A stretch of 64,000 bases of DNA from assembly GCA_947630795.1 (NCBI GenBank), contig CANRJC010000005.1, positions 41,648 through 105,647 on the forward strand, given 5' to 3'. Made by a program: the position numbers and the translations under genes. The notes beneath the pieces are model-generated. The model was not told the DNA's origin. It made no database searches and saw nothing but the letters and a program-made list of their open reading frames with translations. Positions 14,510-20,711 of this stretch are shown here, one piece after another; the first letter of the stretch is position 1, and each line of letters starts with the position of its first letter. Source of the stretch: an uncultured Phascolarctobacterium sp. Its GTDB lineage: Bacteria > Bacillota > Negativicutes > Acidaminococcales > Acidaminococcaceae.

Positions 14510-15733
14510 ATGGAGCCTATAAGAACAGTAGAGCTTTTCGCGGGCGTCGGAGGTTTCCGTTTAGGGCTGGAAGCGGCATCTGACAGGTTTAAGGTCGTAT
14601 GGGCGAACCAATGGGAACCATCTATGCAGGAGCAATATGCTTTTGATTGTTATACGGCTCATTTCGGTAACGACCGGTCCCAAGTTTGTCAAGATATCGC
14701 TAAAGTAAAAGGTTCTATACCCGATCATGACCTGTTAGTCGGCGGCTTCCCTTGTCAAGACTATTCCATCATGAAGAAAAACTCTGCCGGTATAGAAGGG
14801 CCGAAGGGAGCGCTATGGTGGCAGATAGACGACATATTAAGAGAAAAGCGCCCCAGATATCTGCTATTGGAGAACGTGGACAGGATACTTCGCTCTCCTG
14901 CCAAGCAATGCGGGCGAGATTTCTCCATGATCTTGCGCTGTTTGTATGATAAAGGTTATGCTGTCGAATGGCGAGTGATCAATGCCGCCGAATATGGGAA
15001 CGCACAGCGCAGGCGACGGACTTTCATCCTAGCATATCACAGCGTGACCAAAAGGTTTCGCGATCTGGCAGAAGGGGTCTGCTCAAAATGGCTGAAGTTC
15101 ATGCACAAATATTTGCTCGAAGGGTCTATATTGGCAAAAGCTTTTCCCATCAAAAGCCATGGTACGGATTATTCTAAATTTTGGATAGATGAGATGGTAT
15201 ACTCGGATGTCCAAGATCTTTCTGTACGACAAAAAGTATTCCTATATAACGCAGGACTGATGATGAACGGGCTCGTATACTCGATCGATGTCCATCCGCA
15301 GATGGAATCGCCCATAGCTTTACGTGATATATTGGAAGATGGACGAGTCGATGAACATTTCTTCTTACGAAAAGCCGATATGCCAAGTTGGAGATATGCC
15401 AAAGGAGCAAAAAGAGAGCAAAGGATCCGCCTGAACGGTGAAAAATATTGGTTCACTGAAGGTGTCGTCGAATTTCCGGAACCGTTAGATAGACCGGCGA
15501 GAACTATCCTTACATCTGAAACACAAGTCGGACGTACCTCTCATGTCGTAGCCGATCCGCAAACAGGCCGATTACGCACATTGACACCAGTCGAATGCGA
15601 GAGGTTGAATGGGTTCCCGGACGGTTGGACCGATACCGGTATGCCGGAAAAAATGCGGTATTTTTGCATGGGCAATGCTTTGGTGGTCCCTCTGGTCACT
15701 AGGATAGGCGAAGGACTGATAGCCGATCTTTAG
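14510..15733 (+). CDS. DNA (cytosine-5) methyltransferase, second copy
   Basis: A 407-residue C5-methyltransferase with ELFAGVGGFRLGLEAA (motif I, residues 8-23), GGFPCQDYS with catalytic Cys near 82, LLENVDRILRSPAKQ near 119, NAQRRRRTFILAYH near 164 and GNALVVPLVTR near 385. It is clearly paralogous to the gene at 11316: the shared blocks SPAKQ, GRDF, YAVEWRV/YSVEWRV, PARTILTSE/PGRTMLTSE and GRLRTLTPVE/GRLRLLTPVE run through the whole length. Divergence is concentrated around residues 185-300, the target-recognition region. ATG 14510 follows AAAGGAG. It may methylate an overlapping or different site from the first copy. Confidence 0.93.
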   Translation: MEPIRTVELFAGVGGFRLGLEAASDRFKVVWANQWEPSMQEQYAFDCYTAHFGNDRSQVCQDIAKVKGSIPDHDLLVGGFPCQDYSIMKKNSAGIEGPKGALWWQIDDILREKRPRYLLLENVDRILRSPAKQCGRDFSMILRCLYDKGYAVEWRVINAAEYGNAQRRRRTFILAYHSVTKRFRDLAEGVCSKWLKFMHKYLLEGSILAKAFPIKSHGTDYSKFWIDEMVYSDVQDLSVRQKVFLYNAGLMMNGLVYSIDVHPQMESPIALRDILEDGRVDEHFFLRKADMPSWRYAKGAKREQRIRLNGEKYWFTEGVVEFPEPLDRPARTILTSETQVGRTSHVVADPQTGRLRTLTPVECERLNGFPDGWTDTGMPEKMRYFCMGNALVVPLVTRIGEGLIADL

Positions 15734-15792
15734 TGGCAATGTTTATATTTCGTCTTCCATTTACTTCATTCATCTCGAAAGGAGCGCCCCTT

Positions 15793-16005
15793 ATGAAAAC
15801 CGTCACCGTCGCCATCAAAGAGACCGTCGTTCAAGAGTTCAAAGTGACCGTGGACTGCGATGACAAAAAAGAAGCGGTGAGCAAGGCCATCGACATTGCC
15901 ATAGAAAAATACAAAAACTGCGAATTCGTTTTAGAGCCCGGTGAGCTGATCTGCAAACGCATCGCCGCCGTGAGCCCTCGACGCACAAAGTGGGAAGAAT
16001 TTTGA
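15793..16005 (+). CDS. Small protein, DpnD/PcfM-like
   Basis: A 70-residue acidic protein: a beta-strand start (MKTVTVAIKETVVQEFKVTV), a helix (DDKKEAVSKAIDIAIEKYKN) and EFVLEPGELICKRIAAV. This strand-helix-strand pattern resembles DpnD/PcfM family small proteins, but I cannot confirm it by alignment. ATG 15793 follows AAAGGAG at 8 bp; an upstream GTG at 15733 would extend it but lacks a ribosome-binding site. It lies 59 bp after the second methyltransferase. Its codon use looks more like the GC-rich host genes, so it may be the first native gene beyond the island. Confidence 0.5.
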   Translation: MKTVTVAIKETVVQEFKVTVDCDDKKEAVSKAIDIAIEKYKNCEFVLEPGELICKRIAAVSPRRTKWEEF

Positions 16006-16032
16006 GCTTCATTTCCCTTTCTGCCCTGCCTT

Positions 16033-16189
16033 GCTTAAAAAGTTTGGAGTGTGGAGCTTATTGAGTGTGGAGTGTGGAGTGAGAAGCAGAGCCTTTCATC
16101 CGCGTCGGGCATTTCACCCTCTTGCACAGCGTGCAAGTTTGTACGGTCCTGCTGAGGATACCCGGCGACCGCTCAATGACCGACGCTAC
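16033..16189. repeat. Structured intergenic repeat, copy 1
   Basis: It begins GCTTAAAAAGTTTGGAGTG with further TGGAGTGTGGAG iterations, then GCAGAGCCTTTCATCCGC, and closes with GCTCAATGACCGACGCTAC. The same outer blocks recur at 16635-16806. The inner part can fold CGTCGGG (about 16102) with CCCGGCG (about 16161), and holds a perfect hairpin CTTGCAC-AGC-GTGCAAG (about 16121-16137). Confidence 0.65.
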
Positions 16190-16228
16190 ACAAGCCATTG
16201 CTCTTCTTTTGGGTTTTGATCTATGTAA

Positions 16229-16294
16229 AAAAGGCAGCACGCCTTCTCTTCACCGCAGCTGTGAAGGAAAACGCACTGCCTTTTGATTTTTTTG
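16229..16294 (+). terminator. Strong terminator-like hairpin
   Basis: Stem AAGGCAG (16231-16237) with CTGCCTT (16276-16282), and an inner stem CTTCAC (16248-16253) with GTGAAG (16261-16266). TTGATTTTTTT follows, with A residues on the left, so it could act in both directions. It would end transcripts from the small gene at 15793 or from the island. Confidence 0.65.
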
Positions 16295-16404
16295 CAAGAC
16301 TGCTTCTCTTCGAACTTTCGCGCGCGCATAACAGCACTGCCTTTCGTATAAGTATATATATAATACTCTCTCCATTAGTAGTTAGTATATTAGAGAGAAC
16401 GGGG

Positions 16405-16494
16405 ATGACGGAAAATAAGAAACGAAAGAAAAAACCGGCAAAAAAGAAAGCAAAGAAAAAAGCTGCTTTCGAGGTCTCAAAAAAAGCCCTCTAA
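16405..16494 (+). CDS. Possible lysine-rich micro-ORF
   Basis: A 29-codon frame from ATG 16405 to TAA 16494 encodes a protein about half lysine (MTENKKRKKKPAKKKAKKKA then AFEVSKKAL). TATAAT at 16359-16364 and GAACGGGG upstream give weak support for expression, but there is no clear -35 box. Its 3' end overlaps the left arm of the palindrome at 16484-16638. A similar A-rich composition could arise by chance; I rate it as doubtful. Confidence 0.2.
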   Translation: MTENKKRKKKPAKKKAKKKAAFEVSKKAL

Positions 16495-16638
16495 ATATAT
16501 AAACGGGAAAAACGGACGATTTGTGACGTACCTGCGGAAAAAAATTTTCAAAAGCCGGTTTTTGCGGCTTCGAAAAAATTTTCTTCCGGCGACACGTCAC
16601 AATTTGACGAAAAAACCCGTTTATATATATAGGGGCTT
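16484..16638. repeat. ~155-bp imperfect palindrome (MITE-like or large hairpin)
   Basis: Left-arm segments AAGCCCTCTAAATATATAAA-CGGG, TTGTGACGT and CGGAAAAAAATTTTC...AAGCCG recur in inverted order on the right, ending CCCGTTTATATATATAGGGGCTT. Arms are about 70 bp with diverged stretches after CGGG and after GACGT. The ends are the best conserved. It lies between the two structured repeat copies, the second of which begins within its last bases. No target-site duplication is obvious. Confidence 0.65.
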
Positions 16639-16806
16639 AAAGAGTTTGGAGTGTGGAGCTTAAAGAGTTTGGAGTGTGGAGTGAGGAGCTATGGAGAGCA
16701 GAGTGTGGAGAGTGTGAGAGTGGAGTGTGGAGAGCAGAGCTTTTCATCCGCACGCCTAACGCTTCGACAGGCTCAGCGGGCGGCGTGCTCAATGACCGAC
16801 GCTGCG
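16635..16806. repeat. Structured intergenic repeat, copy 2
   Basis: It starts GCTTAAAGAGTTTGGAGTG (twice, at 16635 and 16658), then several GAGTGTGGAG iterations, GCAGAGCTTTTCATCCGC and a closing GCTCAATGACCGACGCTGC. Its inner stem is CACGCC (about 16751) with GGCGTG (about 16782). This differs in sequence from copy 1 but keeps the pairing, while the outer blocks are nearly identical. Confidence 0.65.
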
Positions 16807-16839
16807 TTAGCTCGGCGAAAATTTCAACGGCGGCTGCAC

Positions 16840-16867
16840 AAAAAAAGACGGCCGCTCACGCGGCCGC
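16840..16867 (-). terminator. Terminator of the carboxyltransferase gene
   Basis: On the minus strand GCGGCCG-CGTGA-type stem (CGGCCGC 16849-16855 with GCGGCCG 16860-16866) is followed by TCTTTTTTTG (16848-16840). It lies 26 bp beyond the stop codon of the minus-strand gene. Confidence 0.85.
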
Positions 16868-16892
16868 CTCTGCTGCTTTTTCAAAGCAAGCG

Positions 16893-18248
16893 TCAATTTG
16901 CTTTTCTGTGTTTGGCGAAATAGGCCAAAGCCACGTCGGGGAAGGAAGCGTAGCTCAAAACATCGTCGATGCTCGCGTTGGGATAGCCCTTTTCGGCCAG
17001 CGCCTTGCGCATATCGTCCAATTGCGGGGCGATGTCGTCAGCAGGCCGATGATCGATCACCGGTTGATTGCCGATAGCCAAACGCTGCACTTCGGGATCG
17101 ATGGGGCCCGGTGTGCGGCCGTATTTGCCGCGGATGAGGTCTTTCACTTCGCGGGGGATCATTTTGTAGCGGCCGAAGGCTGCGTTGAAGGAAGCCATGG
17201 TGCCAACGATCTGGCTGGTGGGAGTCACCAGCGGCGGATAACCCAGCTCGGCCCGCACCTTGGGCATCTCGGCCAGCATCTCTTCGTATTTGTCGGCCAC
17301 GCCCATGCCCTTCAGCTGATTCAAAAGGTTGCTGAGCATGCCGCCGGGGATCTGGAAGGTGAGCACTTTGGGATCGATGGGGATGTTGGCGCTGAGATTG
17401 AAATCTTTCACCAAGTCGGCCCGCACTTGCTTGAAGTGATCGGCCAAAGGCGAAAGTTTTTGCAGATCGATGTGAGTGTCGTAAACAGTGCCGGCCAAAG
17501 TAGCCACCAACGATTCGGTGCAAGGCTGGCTGGTGCTGACGGCGAAGGGAGAGAGGGCAGTGTCTACGATGTCCACGCCGGCTTCGATGGCCTTCAAGTA
17601 GGTCATGTCGCCCATGCCGCTGGTGAAGTGAGTGTGCAGGTCGATGGGCACGCTCAAATTAGATTTCAGCGCCCGCACCAATTGCTCGGCAGCGTAGGGC
17701 TTCAAGAGGCCGGCCATGTCTTTGATGCAGATGGAATCGGCACCCATCTCCACCAGTTCGCGGCCCAATTTCACGAAGTCTTCGTCCCGATGATAGGGGC
17801 TGACGGTGTAAACGATGCAGCCCTGCACGTGGGCACCTTCTTCTTTGGCCGCCCTCATGGCGCATTCTAAGTTGCGGGTGTCGTTGAGAGCGTCGAAGAT
17901 GCGGATGATGGAGATGCCGTTGGCCACAGAGCGCTTCACGAATTCGCGCACCACATCGTCGGCGTAATGATTGTAGCCTAAAATGTTTTGGCCCCTAAGC
18001 AGCATCTGCAGAGGAGTTTTGGTGACGTGCTTGCGCAAAGTGCGCAGCCTTTCCCAGGGGTCCTCGTCCAAAAAGCGCAGGCAGGTGTCGAAGGTGGCGC
18101 CGCCCCAAGCTTCCAAAGCGTAGAAGCCGGCGTCGTCCAACTGCTCCAGCACCGGCAGCATATCGGTGATGCGCATGCGGGTGGCGGCTACGGATTGATG
18201 GGCATCCCGAAGGATGGTCTCCACGATCTTTACGGGAGTGATAGCCAT
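16893..18248 (-). CDS. Pyruvate carboxylase subunit B / oxaloacetate decarboxylase alpha-type carboxyltransferase
   Basis: A 451-residue carboxyltransferase of the PycB/OadA/transcarboxylase-5S family. VETILRDAHQS near residue 10 is the DRE-TIM start. GADSICIKDMAGLL near 170-183 carries the carboxylated lysine, and DLHTHFTSGMG near 200 has the HxH metal ligands. FDALNDTRN and the PGGMLSNL block (about 315) are typical. It moves CO2 between biotin and pyruvate/oxaloacetate. There is no C-terminal biotinyl domain, so it needs a separate carrier protein, not found in this window. Start ATG 18248 follows AAGGAG at 8 bp. It is monocistronic on the minus strand. Whether it acts as decarboxylase or carboxylase subunit is open. 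Confidence 0.88.
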   Translation of the reverse strand: MAITPVKIVETILRDAHQSVAATRMRITDMLPVLEQLDDAGFYALEAWGGATFDTCLRFLDEDPWERLRTLRKHVTKTPLQMLLRGQNILGYNHYADDVVREFVKRSVANGISIIRIFDALNDTRNLECAMRAAKEEGAHVQGCIVYTVSPYHRDEDFVKLGRELVEMGADSICIKDMAGLLKPYAAEQLVRALKSNLSVPIDLHTHFTSGMGDMTYLKAIEAGVDIVDTALSPFAVSTSQPCTESLVATLAGTVYDTHIDLQKLSPLADHFKQVRADLVKDFNLSANIPIDPKVLTFQIPGGMLSNLLNQLKGMGVADKYEEMLAEMPKVRAELGYPPLVTPTSQIVGTMASFNAAFGRYKMIPREVKDLIRGKYGRTPGPIDPEVQRLAIGNQPVIDHRPADDIAPQLDDMRKALAEKGYPNASIDDVLSYASFPDVALAYFAKHRKAN

Positions 18249-18447
18249 ATCGATTGCTCCTTTCAAGGTATAGATAGCTTTCTTCACAGGCGTTTCAGCG
18301 TAAAAAAAATCACGCTACGGCGGCCCGTCATTTTTATTTTAGCACATTCACGGCCGGATAGATAGGGGCGAAGGCGGAAGATGTTTCAGAAAAAGGTTAA
18401 AAAGCTGTGAACTGTTCGTCTTTAAAAGCGAGGGTTGGTAAAAAGTG

Positions 18448-18477
18448 TTGGCCTCGTCCCCGCCTCCATGGTATAAT
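18448..18477 (+). promoter_or_regulatory. Promoter upstream of DUF3783 gene
   Basis: -10 TATAAT at 18472-18477 with a weak TTGGCC at 18448-18453 (18-bp spacer), 28 bp before the ATG at 18505. Confidence 0.5.
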
Positions 18478-18504
18478 GAGGCAGACAGGAAAGGATGATG
18501 GCTG

Positions 18505-18939
18505 ATGCGTTTAGTGCTGGCCTTTGATTTTTCCGCCGAGAGGCTGGCGGCCCTGCGTTTGGCGGCTTTGGCGGCCAAGGCACAGGTGAAGGAAGTGCCG
18601 CCCGAGGACTTTCACACACCGCTGGGGACTTTGGCAAAGATCAAAGGCTTTGTCGCAAAAGGCGAGGCAAAAGAAGCAGAACTCGCGGAAGAAGAACTGC
18701 CCCAAAAAGAATTCGTCTATCTGGCGGGCTTCGACAGGCCCGGCCTCGATCGTTTTTTGGCGGCGGTGCAAAGAGGAAAATTGCGCCGCATCGACTTGAA
18801 GGCCATGGCCACGCCCGTCAACGTGCAGTGGACGCCCCTGCGGCTTTTCAAAGAATTGCGGGACGAACACAGCTACATGGGCAAAATGAACAAAAAGCTC
18901 CTCACTGTCCATTCGCAGCCAAAAGAAGAACGGCAGTGA
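18505..18939 (+). CDS. DUF3783 domain-containing protein
   Basis: A 144-residue protein with the DUF3783 pattern: LVLAFDFSAERLAALRLAAL at residues 3-22, VKEVPPEDFHTPLGTLAKIKGF, then EFVYLAGFDRPGLDRFLAAVQRG near 72-92 and WTPLRLFKELRDEHSYM near 112-128. Function is unknown for the family. These proteins are common in Clostridia and Negativicutes. There is no membrane segment. It precedes yajQ by 63 bp and may share its transcript. ATG 18505 follows AGGAAAGGATGATGGCTG, so a ribosome-binding site is present but not ideal. Confidence 0.8.
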   Translation: MRLVLAFDFSAERLAALRLAALAAKAQVKEVPPEDFHTPLGTLAKIKGFVAKGEAKEAELAEEELPQKEFVYLAGFDRPGLDRFLAAVQRGKLRRIDLKAMATPVNVQWTPLRLFKELRDEHSYMGKMNKKLLTVHSQPKEERQ

Positions 18940-19002
18940 GAGCCTCTTGAAAAAATTTTTCGACAGTCGCAAAAAAAGAGCGAACGCTCGCGGAGGATGC
19001 AA

Positions 19003-19494
19003 ATGGCAAAAGACAGTTCTTTCGACGTAGTATCCCAAGTAGACAAACAGGAGATGGCCAACGCAGTGAACCAAGTGCAGAAGGAAGTGGCTCAGCGCTT
19101 TGACTTTCGAGGCAGCTCCGCTTCTCTCACTTTGGAAGAAAATTGTTTGAAGCTGGCAGCGGAAGACGAATACAAGCTGGACGCCATCCTCACCATGCTG
19201 CGCATCCGTTTGGCGAAGAGGGGCGTGCCTCTGCGCTGTTTGGAACCGGGAAAGATCGAACCGGCGGCCAAGGGGACGGTGCGGCAGCAAGTGAACATCC
19301 GCCAAGGCATCGACAAAGAAAAGGCCAAGAGCATCATCAACACTGTCAAAGGATTGAAATTGAAAGTGACCGCCCAGATCCAAGACGATCAGGTGAGAGT
19401 GAGCGGCGCCAAAAAGGACGACTTGCAGGCAGTGATCAAAAAATTGAAAGAAAGCGATTTCGGCATCGACCTGCAGTTCATCAACCTGCGCTGA
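19003..19494 (+). CDS. yajQ: YajQ family nucleotide-binding protein
   Basis: A 163-residue protein starting MAKDSSFDVVSQVDKQEMAN, the hallmark YajQ N-terminus, with QRFDFRGS near residue 32 and the late KDDLQAVIKKLKESDF and DLQFINLR ends. It has two ferredoxin-like half-domains. Members bind nucleic acid or, in Xanthomonas, cyclic-di-GMP; the role here is not established. ATG 19003 lies 7 bp after GGAGG; an ATG at 18997 is too near that site. A terminator follows at 19585. Confidence 0.93.
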   Translation: MAKDSSFDVVSQVDKQEMANAVNQVQKEVAQRFDFRGSSASLTLEENCLKLAAEDEYKLDAILTMLRIRLAKRGVPLRCLEPGKIEPAAKGTVRQQVNIRQGIDKEKAKSIINTVKGLKLKVTAQIQDDQVRVSGAKKDDLQAVIKKLKESDFGIDLQFINLR

Positions 19495-19584
19495 AAAAAG
19501 TCGGCGTATTTTTCGAGAAAGTCAAAAAGCCCCTTAGGGCGAAAAGAAGCAGCACATAATTTCATAAGGCTCATCATCGATGCA

Positions 19585-19625
19585 AGCGGGAGTAGTTCTA
19601 TCCTTCTCCCGCTCGATTTTTTTAA
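19585..19625 (+). terminator. Terminator after yajQ
   Basis: Stem AGCGGGAG (19585-19592) with CTCCCGCT (19606-19613), followed by CGATTTTTTT. It ends 13 bp before the start of the PilT-like gene, whose ribosome-binding site AAAAGGAG comes right after the T tract. Confidence 0.85.
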
Positions 19626-19637
19626 AAGGAGAAAAAA

Positions 19638-20636
19638 ATGGACGTCATTTCTTTATTGAAGAAGGCAAGAGCTTTGAAAGCTTCCGATCTGCACCTTGCT
19701 TTGGGAGAAAGGCCCTATGTGAGGAGAAACGGCCTCTTAGAGCCTTTGACCGAAGAAAAGATCAGCGACGAAAAAGAGCTGGCCGAGGCGGGAAGAGAAC
19801 TTTTGGGAAAAAGTTGGGAAGAAGAAGAAAAAAAGCTGCAAGAAAAAGATTTCGCTTTTGCTCTTTCTCTGGCAGGCGAAGAAGTGCCGGTGCGGGGCAA
19901 CGCCTTTCGTCAGCGAAGCAGCTGGGCCTTCGCTCTGCGCCTTTTGCCGTCAAGGCCCCCAAGTTGGCAAGAACTGGGCCTGCCTGAAGCGGTGGGGGCG
20001 TGGACCCGGGCCCAAGGAGGGCTCATCTTAGTTGCCGGCCCCACCGGCAGCGGCAAAAGCACCACTTTAGCCGCCCTCATCGATAAGATCAATCGGGAAC
20101 GGGCCTGCCACATCATCACTTTGGAAGACCCCATCGAATATCGCCACAGAGGAGAGCTGGCCCTCATCGCTCAGCGTGAATTGGGCAGAGACACGAGAGA
20201 CTTTGCCTCGGGCCTGCGGTCTGCTTTGAGACAGGACCCGGATGTTCTTTTGATCGGTGAATTGCGGGAGAAAGAGGCCATGACCATCACTCTGCAGGCG
20301 GCAGAGACGGGACATTTATGCTTGGCCACCGTTCACGCTTCTTCGACTGTCGAAGCCATCGGCCGCATTTTAGACGTGATGGCCGAACAAGCGGGCTCGG
20401 CGGCCCAAGTGGCCGCTGTTTTGGTGGGAGTGGTGAGCCAGCGTTTGCTGCCGAAAAAAGGAGGGGGCAGGGCGGCGGCCTTCGAAGTGCTGACCGCCAC
20501 CCCGGCGCTCAGAAATTTGATCAGACAGAGACAATTGCACCAAGTGCCCGGCTACATAGAAACGGGCAGCCGCTACGGCATGGTGACCATGGCGGCTGCC
20601 TTGGAAAAATTGCGCAGAGCTGGCGTCATCGAATGA
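19638..20636 (+). CDS. PilT-type secretion/twitching ATPase
   Basis: A 332-residue PilT/VirB11-family ATPase. The N-terminal PAS-like domain has LLKKARALKASDLHLALGERP, the usual PilT start. Walker A GPTGSGKSTT is near residues 133-142, the Asp box THTLEDPIEY-like ITLEDPIEYRH near 158, Walker B LRQDPDVLLIGELRE near 192 and the His box ETGHLCLATVHAS near 222. In type IV pilus systems PilT powers retraction. No other pilus genes are present in the window, so it stands apart from its machine. At 332 residues it is slightly shorter than the usual ~345-residue PilT. ATG 19638 follows AAAAGGAG. Confidence 0.88.
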   Translation: MDVISLLKKARALKASDLHLALGERPYVRRNGLLEPLTEEKISDEKELAEAGRELLGKSWEEEEKKLQEKDFAFALSLAGEEVPVRGNAFRQRSSWAFALRLLPSRPPSWQELGLPEAVGAWTRAQGGLILVAGPTGSGKSTTLAALIDKINRERACHIITLEDPIEYRHRGELALIAQRELGRDTRDFASGLRSALRQDPDVLLIGELREKEAMTITLQAAETGHLCLATVHASSTVEAIGRILDVMAEQAGSAAQVAAVLVGVVSQRLLPKKGGGRAAAFEVLTATPALRNLIRQRQLHQVPGYIETGSRYGMVTMAAALEKLRRAGVIE

Positions 20637-20711
20637 GCAAAGAAGCGAGGAGCGGTCAAAGGGACAGTAAGTTATAAATAAAAGCGACCGAGAAAAAATT
20701 TTTTCTTCGTC

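Noticed and set aside
16653..17870. Plus-strand frame (405 codons) opposite the PycB-like gene
   Set aside because: It starts inside the structured repeat and reads antisense through a confident carboxyltransferase gene. Composition is shadow-like.
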